Assembly: GCF_033568475.1 (NCBI RefSeq)
Contig: NC_133121.1
Coordinates: forward strand, 6,820,001 to 6,884,000
Length of the DNA: 64,000 bases
Direction of reading: 5' to 3'
DNA from: Henckelia pumila
Lineage: Eukaryota > Streptophyta > Magnoliopsida > Lamiales > Gesneriaceae
Positions 48,040-59,901 of this stretch are shown here, in pieces. The stretch's first letter is position 1, and the number at the start of each line of letters is the position of its first letter. Under the pieces are notes generated by a model. It searched no databases and was not told the origin of the DNA. It saw only the letters and a list, made by a program, of their open reading frames with translations. Both the position numbers and the translations under genes were made by a program.

Positions 48040-49960
48040 CTTGACCTTTTTCGGTTGATTGAATGTTAATTAATTATATATAACATCAATAGCATTTGTT
48101 CAATATTTGAAAGACGTTAGTCTTTGTTTTTGTTTTTGTTTTTATTTAAGATCATTTTGCAAAAAAGATTTGAATGAAGGTTATGAATAAAAAAAAATTA
48201 ATTGATCAACATCATTTTTCAAACTATCCATAGAATTTAGATTTACAAGTGTTCACCCTCAGATCCGAGATTGTTTATCGTTCCCATCCTCACCACCAAA
48301 AATTTAGTTGTGTACGTTAAAAATACTTGAGCAACCACTTTAATAAAAATCACTCGAATTCTTATGACCATTGGCTGAGAATAGTTGGATTCTTCCATCG
48401 AATAACCAACATTTCTTCCTTCACGGAACCTTTTTGACACAAACAATAAAGGCAAAAGATACTATTAGTCTATTACTTCTAATTTACAATATATACTTCT
48501 TAAGACATATTGGTACCGGTAGTGAAATTGAAGAGTGAAATATATATAATCAAAATTATTAAAACATAACTATAAAAAAATTTGTTAAAAAATAAAGTTT
48601 ATACAAGATTTGCAATATATATAATTTATTTTTTGGATGTGAATAAAACGTAATTCATGTATGCAGATGTTCAAAAAACTGTAAGAAAATTTCAACTTAA
48701 AAAAGTACTACTTTTTCAGTCTAATGAAAAAAATACAAAGCCAACATAAATATTAACGTTACATTAATAAGTGTGTTTATTTTCAAAAAAATTACGCATT
48801 TACAAGACAACACAACCTTTAAGCCATTTCCTAAATAACCATGTCTATACGAACCGAACAAACCACCTTGTATTCAGCTGCAAGGATACATGCCTACAAA
48901 ATCCTTCATATCTCCCATAAATATCGTAATTCTCAGGCAAATCCATTTTCATTACCAGAAGCAACAAGGCAGTTCAAATGTCTGCAGATTTCTTTAATGC
49001 CATAAACAGTCACTCTGCATTGTCACAAAATGATTAGCTGTTAAAACTAGTGGTGGACCCGAGAATTTAGCAAAGACAGCATAACGAATTTTGGCGGTGA
49101 ATCATACGTAAATAACACACTCAATCGGTTTACTCTTTTATTTTGAGGGTGCATTATCCTGTCCTTCGGATTTTCTATATGTAACAATAGCGTAATGGCA
49201 AAATTAATCAAATGAAACAAACCTGTATACTATGTCCTTGTGGAGATGATATACAAGGCTTCAAATCCAAGGTAAGTTAGCCAGTTGACCAGCACAAGCG
49301 TGCTGCTATAGGAAATCACAATCTTGAACCCATAATGTTTAATGGGACCATCTGAATTTCAGGTGGTAAAGGTTTATAGATAAAGTAAAATCAAGCAGGT
49401 TATCAGCATTTTCCATTTCTTCAAAATGTAATTTACCAAGGCATAGCATTCACAAATAAAAAATTAGAGGAAGGTTACTATTCTGATCCTGTAATTCTTT
49501 TAATAATCTCATCCCTCAAACAAATTAAGCTGCTCCACCAACCAAACCACCTAGTTTGAGTTTCCTTCAACAGAAATCACATATGTATGCATACGAATAC
49601 GTATCTTTCCACTTCTCTAGAATCCCGAAATAACTTCAGAATAACCCATTCTTTTGCATCACCCTACTAAACCAAGCACAAAAACCTCAAAAAAATTGGA
49701 TAAATCCACCAAAATGAAAGTGGTTGTTTTTTAAGTATGTTTCTGTATGGCGACATAATATGAATAACATAAAAAAGTGCTCATATTTACAACTTCCAAC
49801 ATAGAACTGTTCAGGAGCAAATGAAGTTACCAGTACAAATAGATAGTTTGTTACACAAAGTAGTACAAGAATAATCTTAGAACATTATGTAACACTCATA
49901 ATCTGACTTCTAAGTATTTTGGAACCTCAAATATTATAGAAGTAAGTAGGTAAAATACCT
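48040..49960. other. Intergenic and probable 3' UTR of the helicase gene
   Basis: 48040-48850 is AT-rich with no gene. 48850-49960 is more balanced and may hold a long, possibly spliced 3' UTR of the RH41-type gene. No separate coding region recognised. Confidence 0.4.
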
Positions 49961-52146
49961 TCAGAAGACATGCTTTCTTTTTTTCTGAATCTTGCCTGTA
50001 GAGAAGGAACTCAAAACATACCGTGAATTACTAAGCTCACGAGGAATAGCAGCACCAGATGATTTCAAAATTTCAACCAACTCAGGAAATAGTTTCTTAT
50101 TTTCATCATTCACAAAGACAATGGCGGTACCAGATTCCCCCATTCGAGATGCCCTTCCAATCTGGTGAACATACTCCTTGATCGAATTTGGAATGTCAAA
50201 TACAATCACCTGCCTCACCGAAAGAAGATCAACTCCTCGACCCAAAACCCCCGTGGCCACTACCACGTTGACCTCACCAACCAAAAACGACCTCAATATA
50301 TCTCTCCTCTCCTTCATCGGTTTTTCCCCGTGGATTGATAGAGCTTTGATTCCAGTTGCTATGGTAATTGCTTCAGAAAGGAGATTTGCCCCGAGTCTTG
50401 AACCCACAAACACCACAACTGGGGGCTTAAAATGCTGCTTGCTTGTCAATATGTCAAAAAGCTTCTGCTTCTTTTTCTTGGACTCAACCCAAATCATAAT
50501 CTGTTTCACAGCCTCGTTAGGCCTGTTCGGCTTTCCAACTGAGATATAAGTAATATCTCTCACCAATGAACTTGCCACCTTCTCCACTTGTTTTGAAAGT
50601 GTGGCAGAGTACATTAACACTTGGGGTTGCGATAAAGCTCGAAAAATTTGCATTACTTGCTCGTAAAATCCCTTTTCTACCATACAATCCACTTCGTCAA
50701 GAACAAGAATTGATATGCTATGTAACTCAATATCATGCTTGGTTAACAGATCAATCAATCTTCCAGGCGTCCCCACGATCATCGACACCCCTTGCTTGAT
50801 ACGATAGACTTGTGCCGCCATAGGGTCACCACCAACAACTAATGCTGTCTTAAAGGGTAAACCCTTGCCAAGCAACTTAGCTTGTTCCTCAACTTGAATA
50901 CAGAGTTCTCTAGTCGGAGTGAGAATCATTGCCAGTGGCTTCTGTGGGTTGTTTTTAGTCTTTATACAATGAGAAAGTGTAGGAACCAGAAAGGAACCGG
51001 TTTTTCCTGATCCAGTCTCGGCAGAGACAAGGATGCTCTGACCGATCATTGCAGTCGGGATGGCTTGCATTTGTACAGGCGTTGGCATCTCATATCCTGC
51101 AGCTTCTAAGTTTAGCATGAGCTTCTGAGGAAGATCACAAGAACCAAAGGACAAAATCGGTTCTGGAATCAAATCTCCACGTACAAAAATTTCAAGTTTC
51201 TTCCTGAGCAGCTCGGTCTGGTAATTGGTGAGACATTGAGGTCTCGGTTTATTATTCCCATCCTGAACGTAGTGGCACTCGTCGGTTGCTGGTAGTTTCA
51301 CCATAGGTGGTTGCACAGGTGAAGGCCGTGATTTTTCCAGCTGGAAGAGAAGTGTCTTCTTACACTCAAGACTGCAAATATCATCGTCAGTTTCATCACA
51401 TATGTATTCACCATATCGTCCACATATAACACACCGAGGCTCCCCTGGTAAAGCTTCTCTTTGATCCCAACATCTCTCTTTCACCTCATTCCCTGCATCA
51501 AACATTACAAGGATAATAATGAGCCTATAAAGCAACACCTTAAATTGACCAGTAACCTCATTCAACAACGCGTGCAACAAATCATACATCTCATCATAAA
51601 AATTCAGATATCAGGCACATAGGACACCAATTGAAAACCAAATACTATGACTATTGCCAAAGCATAGAAAAGCTTAAACCAAGAGGGAACCTTACTTGTG
51701 GTAGGTAGAGGGGTTCTTTTTGCAACTATGAGTTAATCCCATGCCTCTACCAATCATCGGAGAGGCTAATTTTCATCCATGAAACAAAATGTGCAATGAT
51801 CATAACTAATAAACAAATAATAACTACAATCTTACATGTAGAGTTGAATCTCATTACAACAAGCATTGATGGTATTAAAACCTAGAAGATGTGCAAAGTT
51901 GAATTTCAGATAATAATAAAACCAAAGAAAACATAACGCAATGAATCAGGGCTTCAACTGTCAACATTTATATTTCCACACCCTTCAAATTAGAGAAACA
52001 TAGTTACTGCAATCCCCAAGACTTCTTATTTCTTCCAGATGAAAAACAACAAGCTTGCGAGCAAAATTTAAGATGTAGCTCACTAAAAATTTACCTGAAG
52101 CTTGATCATCATCAGCAGCTGGAGAACTTTCACACGGATCACCCAT
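49961..52146 (-). CDS. RH41: DEAD-box ATP-dependent RNA helicase with zf-HIT domain (RH41 type)
   Basis: Two exons, 52146-52095 and 51492-49961, joined in phase (CTTCAG|GTAAAT, GATGCAG|GGAAT) give 527 residues. A HIT zinc finger (about 36-65; CVICGRYGEYICDETDDDIC) is followed by the Q-motif region, Walker A AETGSGKT (175-182), PTRELC, GG, TPGRLID, motif II DEVD (283-286), SAT (313-315), and C-terminal motifs ATGVLGRGVDL and HQIGRASRMG (458-467). DEVD in place of DEAD is normal for this subfamily. The tail ends KIQKKRKHVF, a basic nuclear or nucleolar signal. HIT fingers in this context suggest work in ribosomal or other RNP assembly. The start ATG lies in the short first exon. A 141-bp copy of part of exon 2 sits upstream. 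Confidence 0.93.
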
Positions 52147-52392
52147 TTTGCACCACTTCACAATATTTCAATGTATATAACAAAGCGAACACGAATCACC
52201 AAAATCCCAGCAAAGAGGATGCAAGTATTTTTTGCGAACTCAAAAACTATTTTTGACGAAAACTTCAGAAATTGGAAGCCTGTACCAATGAACACCAAAA
52301 TTTATAGCGAGCTCCACGTGTATTAAATTTGCTGTGTGCTACCACTTCGGGTTAAGACAAACAAAAAACTATGGACGACAGTTCATATCAAG

Positions 52393-52533
52393 GAGGCTAA
52401 GTTTTGCATGATCTTCTGAGGAAGATCGCAAGAACCAAAAGACTATATAGGTTATGAGATCGAATCTCCACAAATAAATTCCAAGTTTTTCCCTGAGCAA
52501 CTCAGTCCGATCATTAGTTAGACATTGAGGTCA
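52393..52533 (-). pseudogene. Displaced fragment of RH41 exon 2
   Basis: This 141-bp stretch aligns along its length with 51103-51243 inside the RH41 exon, same orientation. Shared words include CTTCTGAGGAAGATC, CAAGAACCAAA, AATCTCCAC, CTGAGCA and AGACATTGAGGTC, with an overall match I estimate by eye at about 80 percent. Homology stops abruptly at both sides. It corresponds to the segment just before the helicase Q-motif and has no start codon. It lies about 250 bp upstream of the RH41 ATG. Confidence 0.8.
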
Positions 52534-53640
52534 CATCTCTCAACTAAAAAAAAATCTTAATGGACCAAAAACAAGATAGTCATATTTCCAAGTCCAACAA
52601 ATCAACTTCCAAATCATCACCCTCCTCTATGTCTCTTCAACATATTCTATGTATTCATCTCTTTCATCTGGATCATTACCTAGAAGCCCAAAATTATTTA
52701 GTGCACATAGTAACAACAAAAGCTATCATAACAACAAGCAATAAATACATATGCAGACATAATGCCAAAATTCCAAAAAACAAAAAGCAAAAAAACCACA
52801 GAAGAACATAATAAAGGTCCAAATTCTATCGTGTTGACCACAGCAAAACAAGAGTTGACTCAAATGCACCATCAGGCACGCATTATGTTGACTCGCATGA
52901 ACCAAGAGATTGCTGGCATGACAGACAGAACATATGTATATGTTAACATACGGAAACAATATATGATTCACATGTACCATCATATTCCAATGCAAACACA
53001 AATCATACACAATTTAAAAAAAACTTGCCCTGAACTATTAATCTATACGCGGTTATAATTAATTCTATAGTTCTAAAGTTTTTCCTCCGTATTACAAATA
53101 ATCAATGGCTTACACAATAACTTCTGAAGAAAATCTACATAAAATACTTCATCAACAATTGCCTTTAAGATATTTAGTTTTAGCACTTCAGAAATAATAA
53201 AGTTAGTAGGAATTGAAACCATTATTTCAACTTCATGTTTGACCTAAAACAATAGAAACTTAGCTGAAACTGTGAATACTTAATAATTTACTCAAATTGA
53301 CCCAAAACTTCACAAAAACCTAGTTATGTCTTATTCATAATCAATTCAAGAAAATTACATCATTCAAATAGTTAAACAATATTCCCACACAAAAAAATTA
53401 TTTTCATTCGCCTCAAAAACATTAAATTCAAAAATGACGATTCAGTCAAACTCACTTACTCAACATAATTCATTCAAAATTTCAGATTTCAATTCCATAA
53501 CCCACATAGCATTTAATTTATTAATGTTTTCCCCGTATTTGTACCATATATCAAACGGACTCAAACACTAGGAACAAAATTACAAAAATTAACAATTTAG
53601 AGAAACTAACAGTAAGGCCAAGTTTTGAAACTATTTAACA
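52534..53640. other. Upstream region of RH41, no gene seen
   Basis: Moderately AT-rich sequence. If the candidate leader exon at 53767-53945 belongs to RH41, this would be a 5' UTR intron. Frames at 52560-52811 and 52762-53058 on plus show no domain and are not accepted. Confidence 0.4.
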
Positions 53641-53766
53641 GATTTGAGTCGATTATGCCAAATGCTAGCCCCTGATAATATCGATTCTAAAAACCCTCCA
53701 TCAATTACACTCTTAAATCACCAAGTCCCATTGAATGAAACAATCCAAAGTTTACGAGATACTAAC

Positions 53767-53945
53767 CTGATTATATGGCGACGAGGGGGGGGATTCCTTC
53801 TCCTCCACTTTACCCTTAATGGCGTGGAGCTTGGGGCCTGCGTTAATGGAGTCTCTGGAATCTGGATTTTGCGAGACTGCAAAGACACCGTTTTTGAGGG
53901 AGAGAAGGGGAAAAAAGTTCGATCCCGGTTTGTGAAAATTTTGTA
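53767..53945 (-). other. Candidate first (leader) exon and promoter
   Basis: A GC-richer block on the minus strand runs from about 53945 and reaches GGTAAAGTGG near 53819 and ATAATCAG|GTTAGT near 53767, both plausible donors. It contains CTTCTCTCCCTC, typical of plant leaders, and no strong ATG. It may be a non-coding first exon of RH41, or the start of an unrecognised transcript. There is also a run of seven G on plus at 53787. Confidence 0.35.
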
Positions 53946-54300
53946 ATTTGTATTTTTCGCATGGAATTTCTCGATATTTTTGGACATCCTCAAAAAGGTT
54001 TCCGGAAAATTTGTTTCCGTACGCTAATAACCCAAAATTAACCTTATATCTTGGGATTGAGAAGTAATTTCACAGGGTTGATAAATTGATAATTTTTTTT
54101 AATAAATAAAAATTAAAGGAAACAATGCATTATTGGTCACGTAAAATTGAGTTCATTATAATTTTAATTATGATCTTTTTCTGTGGTTAAATTTCAATTT
54201 TAATCCGTTAATAATTTTTTGTTTTTTTAAGGAGTGCTAATACATGGTATTGGATCTTCCTAAGTGGGCGTCAAACCAAATAAATATCAAGAGATTATGA

Positions 54301-54302
<2 letters not shown>

Positions 54303-54338
<36 letters not shown>
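54303..54338. repeat. (AT)n microsatellite
   Basis: About seventeen AT units directly before the Helitron-like element at 54334. Confidence 0.9.
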
Positions 54339-54340
<2 letters not shown>

Positions 54341-54696
54341 CTATTAATAAAGCAAAGCAGATTATACTAAATACTCTTGGTATTTTTAAGTGTTTTGTAC
54401 TTTTTTTTTAAAATTATAATTACATTGCTAACTAAAAAAAAGTTAAAACATTTAATACACATACCTAAATTAGTCCTAAAATTTCACATGTATGTCTATT
54501 TCTAAATTCACACACGTGCTTACCCACTAAATAACTTTCAATTTTTTTTTATAATTCATAGTATTTGCTCATTAAAATAGAGTGCATGATTGTCTAAAAA
54601 AATTCACCATATTAAGATAATAAAAATAATATACATTTCAATTTAAAAATATATAATTTTTTATATATACACGTAACGTGTGTGCTTCGTGGCTAA
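54334..54696 (+). mobile_element. Helitron-like element, 5' end degraded
   Basis: Starts TATTACTATTAATAAAGCAAAGCAG, close to the 5' end of the element at 24690, but the leading TC is lost in an AT repeat. The 3' side has hairpin ACACGTAACGTGT (54669-54681), eleven bases, then CTAA (54693-54696) and T. This fits CTRR and the A/T insertion rule. No coding sequence. Confidence 0.5.
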
Positions 54697-55366
54697 TATA
54701 TATAATATGGACACAGACTAATTTAAGAGAATATGTACATAATTATTATAACGAATATTCCTTGTTTCATACCCTATTTGACTCAAATATTTTTTTTAAA
54801 ACTCAAAACTCCATTATTTTATTAAACATCAACAGGGGAGTTACATTCATAATTCAACAATTATTGGAGTTTTAAAAAATACTATATCATTGATATTTTT
54901 CGATCTATTATTCTCTCATCGCTTCAGTGATAATTTACAATTATCCAATAGTAATTAATAATTTGTTAGGTATTGAATTGGACATCAAGCGTTTTTCGCT
55001 AGAGTGAAGTCATAAAATTATAGTGAAGCATTTTAGTCTAGAAAATGTAGTTTAGACTAATTAATGTATGAGATCAATTTTGCTTGAGATTTTCCCTATA
55101 AATGTGCATGAGCGTAGAATTTTGATAGCTATTAATATTTCTCCTCCAAAAAATTACTTTGTGTATAATTAAGTGAGGCTTGATATACATTAACTTGTAA
55201 AGTCAATTTTATCTCATATATATTTCATGCATGCATAAAAATGAAGTGTTTCCACTATGATACACAAAAAATGTTGAGACAATTCAACCAAAACCCAATA
55301 ATAAACATATTGGGAAAAAAAAAGAAGTAATTAAAAAAGTGAAATGGAGTAAATGTTGCCAATATG
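54697..55366. other. Intergenic and 3' flank of the ACC synthase gene
   Basis: AT-rich with no gene. The part nearest 55367 is presumably ACS 3' UTR. Confidence 0.5.
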
Positions 55367-57439
55367 TTATCGATCACGTTCACATGAATCTCGATCACTT
55401 GACGATAAATGAAGCACCCAATTCTTAAGCAACCTTCTCCTCGAATTCTTGACCGAACAATTATGCAAAAAACCATTAATGCTATTATTATTGCTTTGGC
55501 AAATGCCATCAACAAATGATTTCAGCCTCTGCATAGCCAGATTCAGTGTCTCCTCGGACATATTGGCGAAACAAACCCGAAACCAGCCGGGTTCGGGGCA
55601 GTGGCACGACGAGCCGGGCGAGATGTTCAACCCGACTTCGTACACTATCTTCTTCCACAGCTCAACTTCAGCTTCGAAGGTGTTTGAACCCAAAAGATGT
55701 CTCATGTCTACCCAAGAAAACAGGCCCGCATTGCTTTCCAGGCACGAAATCCCCGCGTTTTTGAGCCCGTGAACTAGCATCTTGTGCCGGTTCTTGAGCC
55801 TTTTTTTATTCTCGAAAACATATTTTTTCGCGAACTTTTGGTCGGAAAGCATGGCGGACAAAAGATACTGTGTTTGCGAAGAAACCAGCCCGAAACTCGA
55901 CATTTTGGTGGCTGTCGCCACCACCATGGGGTTGTTCGAATATATAGCTCCGACCCGGAAACCCGGAAGACCCAGATCCTTCGACAGGCTGTACACGATG
56001 TGAACCCGGTTCCAAACTTCCGTGTTCAGGTAGTTCCGGTTCACGAGAACCTCCGTTACACTGATGAAGCTCGGGGAGTCGAAGACTGTGCCGGAATAGA
56101 TCTCGTCGCTGATCAAATGAATCCTTTTGGACTCGATGAAGTCGACCAGGAGATTCAGCTCTTTGTCGCTCAGGGTTGTTCCTAACGGATTGGAAGGATT
56201 CGTGACTAGTACTCCCTTAACCTTTAGATTTCGCTTTCGCGCGGCGTGGTAGGCTTCTTCAAGAGCCTGTTTTGTGATTCTGAACCCGTTTGAACTGGTG
56301 CATTGTATCGGCACGATTTCGACTCCGGTTCGCCATTTAAGATCTCTGTCAAAGCTGCACATATATATACGTACCAAGTACTTCGATTTAGTACAAGCTA
56401 GAACATGCAACCAAGTACTAGATCTATATTTGTTTAATTTAATTGAAGCACACATGTTATCATCCGTGTGCGTGACATTGATTATATTTAATTTTCCTTC
56501 GTTTTTTTTTTGACTAAATAAATATATAATAATAGCTAGGGCGTCGCCATTATAATTACATAAGCTTTCAAAATGTAGACTTTTTGGTATGTGTGGTACT
56601 CCATCAATTTATCAACCAAAAAGTCAAAACAAGTATTTAGTTTGCTGGTCCAATGTTGATAGTAATAAATGAAATTTAAACTTTTTGTTTACAAGTTAAT
56701 GAGATCAAAAAGCATACACGTACCCTGGATAGTATGGAGTGGGTAGAAGAAAAGCGTCGCCCGGCTCGGCGAGGCAGAAGACGAGAGCTTCGTTGGCTGA
56801 GGTGGCGCCGGCGGTGAGTACTAGGTTTTTCGGATCGAAACTCACTTTGTTTCCTCGGATTTCTGCCATGAATTGTGCCAAAGCCTGTGCAACATGTACA
56901 CAAATTAATATATACTTATTTCATATTATATATTGATGAGTATATTAATTTTACATATCAATATGCAAAAATGCATGCTCACATTCTTGAAAGCAGGAAG
57001 ACCATGGTAATCTTGAAAGAGAGCAAGCTCTCTGAAAATGGACTCTCCATTTCTCCTGAAACTTGCCGCATCTGGATTCTCCGCGAGCCACGATTCGAGT
57101 AAATCGAAAGAGAGCTGTACACAACACAAAAACATCGGTGTGAGATTATTATTTTTTTCAAAAAAAGTTGGTGAAATAGGGTAGAACTACAGAAACTAGC
57201 TGGAACAAGTAGCGACGGCGGGTTTCCAATTCACAAAAAATAATAATAATAATAATAATAATAAACGAAATGGTTGTTGTTGAATGAAATTAAACCTGAT
57301 TCTCTGCAAGACCCATCTGAATAATCCCGTGGGGGTTCCGGACCTCATCGTACGGGTTTTTCTCGTACTCCTGCCATCCCAGAAAGTAGGACGAATCTTG
57401 GCCGTGAGAGTCACACGTGGCTTTCCTCGACATATTCAT
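55367..57439 (-). CDS. ACS: 1-aminocyclopropane-1-carboxylate synthase, probable type 2
   Basis: Four exons, 57439-57296, 57114-56983, 56884-56724 and 56354-55367, give 474 residues in continuous phase. The enzyme converts S-adenosylmethionine to ACC, the committed step of ethylene synthesis, and uses PLP. Visible are GLAENQ at the end of exon 1, YYPGFDRD across the exon 3/4 junction, [19 protein letters not shown], the PLP-binding [10 protein letters not shown] (Lys271) and the substrate Arg in WFRVCF (405). The C-terminus [18 protein letters not shown] resembles the TOE sequence of type 2 ACS (bound by ETO1 for degradation) and lacks the Ser-Pro cluster of type 1. The exon 1 ATG at 57439 is followed by a second in-frame ATG at 57433, either of which could be used. 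Intron positions match the family. Confidence 0.93.
57235..57263. repeat. (TAA)n microsatellite in ACS intron 1
   Basis: A run of about nine TAA units, close to the exon 1 donor. Confidence 0.9.
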
Positions 57440-57599
57440 TTTTTGTCTTGATTTCCTCAAAAAAAATTTGACTAAATTAAGTAAGTAACCACTTTTCTCT
57501 GAAGTACAGATTTGTCGAAATTCGAACTTGGTGTATAATTTTTTTTTTATATATATATATAGAGACAGAGAGGGGGGAAAAAAATGGTGCTTAAGATAC

Positions 57600-57660
57600 T
57601 TTGGAATGGAATGATATGGGGATTCCCATGTACATATCTATATATAGGATTGGAGTACAA
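57600..57660 (-). promoter_or_regulatory. ACS promoter, TATA box
   Basis: CTATATATAG at about 57639-57648, about 200 bp upstream of the ATG on the minus strand, is a strong TATA box and would place the start near 57610. Between it and the ATG lie an A/T-rich leader and a GA-rich stretch at 57561-57580. Confidence 0.5.
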
Positions 57661-59859
57661 GTACGAAAGTCATTTTCATGCCCCCTATCTTTTTTGTCAT
57701 GTGTTCCATTTTATTTGATTAAAATATGCGAATCTCACGCGCTTGCCACTCTAATCCCATTTAGCCACGCCCCCCATTTAAATCAATCCGTGTGTTAATC
57801 TGTGTGTATTATGTGTAAATCAAAGTTGTTGGAATTAATGGGATCGTCTGTCTTTCATCGGAGACTAACATTAGGTCCCGTCCCGTGAGTCTCTCATGTT
57901 TTAATAAAAATTTGACATTATGTGATAGTAATCCGATGTCTATTATTTCGTCGCATGACAAGATAAATATTTCGAATGTAACATAGAAAAATTCGTGATC
58001 AATTAGAAACTATGTCTTTGACGACTTTGATAATTTTAGGATATGCCTATATATAATATATATAATAATTATAAAATATGCTAATTTTTATAATAATATT
58101 TGTTACGCATGTCTGTATATCGAGATATAATATAGTTACTTCTTATGTGTTTTGTATATTTGTTAGTTGAAGACTTGAAGTTAATAGAATATTTGGAATA
58201 TTTTTTTATCACGCATAGTATAGTTACTCTAAATTTAATTATTTGTTATGAAATTAATACTGTGGACAGCATGCATCATAATGTATGTAACGTACAGCTC
58301 CTGTTTAATTTCGTTATAATTATTAGCATTTTAATTTGATTTGTCAACGCTGAAAATGACAGGCAAGTAAATACAAATTTTGACTATTATATGTATGGGC
58401 GAATTAATAATTAAGTCAATTTTTTTTGCTTTTTTTAAACATAACATTAAATTAATTAACATATATTCATTAATTTAATTTTCTACGCAGCACAAACAAT
58501 AGCATTTGTGTCAATCATAGGTTATTCGGTACGAATTGTTATTGTCAATACGCTACTTCAATCAAATAGATCAATATATAGTTGAAAAATACGATAATAA
58601 TTTGAGTAGTGAATTATATAAATACAATATCAAATCCAATAAAATTTTAATCTCAATCTAAATTATTTTTAAAAAAAAACTGTTTACAGATATTTGAAAA
58701 TAAAAGAAAATAATTGAAATTTATTTTTCAAAACAAGCAAACGAGAAAAATATTAATCAAAGTTTTAAAAATTAAGAAAAAAATAAAATTAAATTTATAT
58801 GTAGAAATTAGTTTTTAAATACATGCAGTGTAAGCTCTAGTGTATTAATTAGAAATTATACATGCAATATGGTTGCAAAGTTTTAAAAAATCAATTTGAC
58901 TTTATGAGAGTGGACTTCTATATATTATTCATATTAAACAATGGTTTAACTAGACTAATTAACCACGAAAACATTAATGTAACAAAAGTTTTCCCATGTC
59001 AACCCACATGCACAGTGGATCAAAGGATCACTTAATTTGCTTCTTGAACAAGAGAAGTGAGCTAGAGAATCGTTTCTTTGGATAAAATTATATAGTAATT
59101 TTATTTTAAAAAAAACAAAAGTGGGATCAAAATACGGTTATGGAAAAAACTGAAAATTTGGTCATACCTATTTGTTTTTTTAATGATTTTAGTTGTCTAT
59201 GTTATCAAATTAAATATCAATGTTTGTGTGTTGTCTATGTCTTGTTTTTTCAAGTGCATGTCGATACATGTAGTGCCACATTTATACTTCTTAAAAAATG
59301 ACTAATTTATCCAAATATAAAATATACATGATCAAAACTGAAATTCGTCTATATAAATTATCAAAATGTGGTAAAAAAAATTCATTACCAAAATTACAAT
59401 TTTCTCTATAATTATTAATGTAATACTTGGATAATTGTACTTTTAAATTTTGATATACAGGCCCATTCTTGAGTGGCTAGAAACACTTGCATACATGGGT
59501 ACCGTAGGCTTCCTCTTTATAACATATAATATATAATCCGTGAGTTAAAATTCAACCAGCCGGATCATTACTACATTGAGTCAACTGCCATCTAACTGGT
59601 TTTGGCTCGTGTGTGTTTATATATATAATTTTGATACCTTAGATGTCCATTTTTGGACACTTACGAACGTTGCATGATATTTGCGAAAATATCTCGCAAA
59701 AAACTAATGTTTTTCACGATATGTTTACGTGAATATCTCGTTGCATAGATGAGTACTGACCAATAGACATACCCACAATAACATAACGCCTTGAGACACA
59801 GAGCATAAGCTAGTATATAACAATAGGTTAAAAAGTCGTCAGCAGGCCAGGTTCCAAGG
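57661..59859. other. Intergenic, no gene seen
   Basis: AT-rich sequence of over 2 kb. The only frames are short and have no domain. ACS regulatory elements may lie in the first few hundred bases. Confidence 0.5.
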
Positions 59860-59896
59860 GGAGGCACCCTAGGCGTGTGCCTAGGGCCTCCCCTTT
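59860..59896. repeat. GC-rich hairpin beside the solo LTR
   Basis: GGGGAGGCACCCTAGGCG leads into TGTGCCTAGGGCCTCCCC, a hairpin of about 15 bp with one bulge and a four-base loop. It is the only strongly GC-rich inverted repeat in this AT-rich area and lies directly beside the LTR insertion. It is probably an older transposon remnant. Confidence 0.75.
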
Positions 59897-59901
59897 GGTG
59901 G

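Noticed and set aside
50178-50549. 123-codon plus-strand frame
   Set aside because: Antisense of the RH41 helicase exon.
53718-53993. 91-codon minus-strand frame
   Set aside because: No domain and poor start context; treated as a possible non-coding leader exon instead.
55784-56185. 133-codon plus-strand frame
   Set aside because: Antisense of the ACC synthase exon 4.
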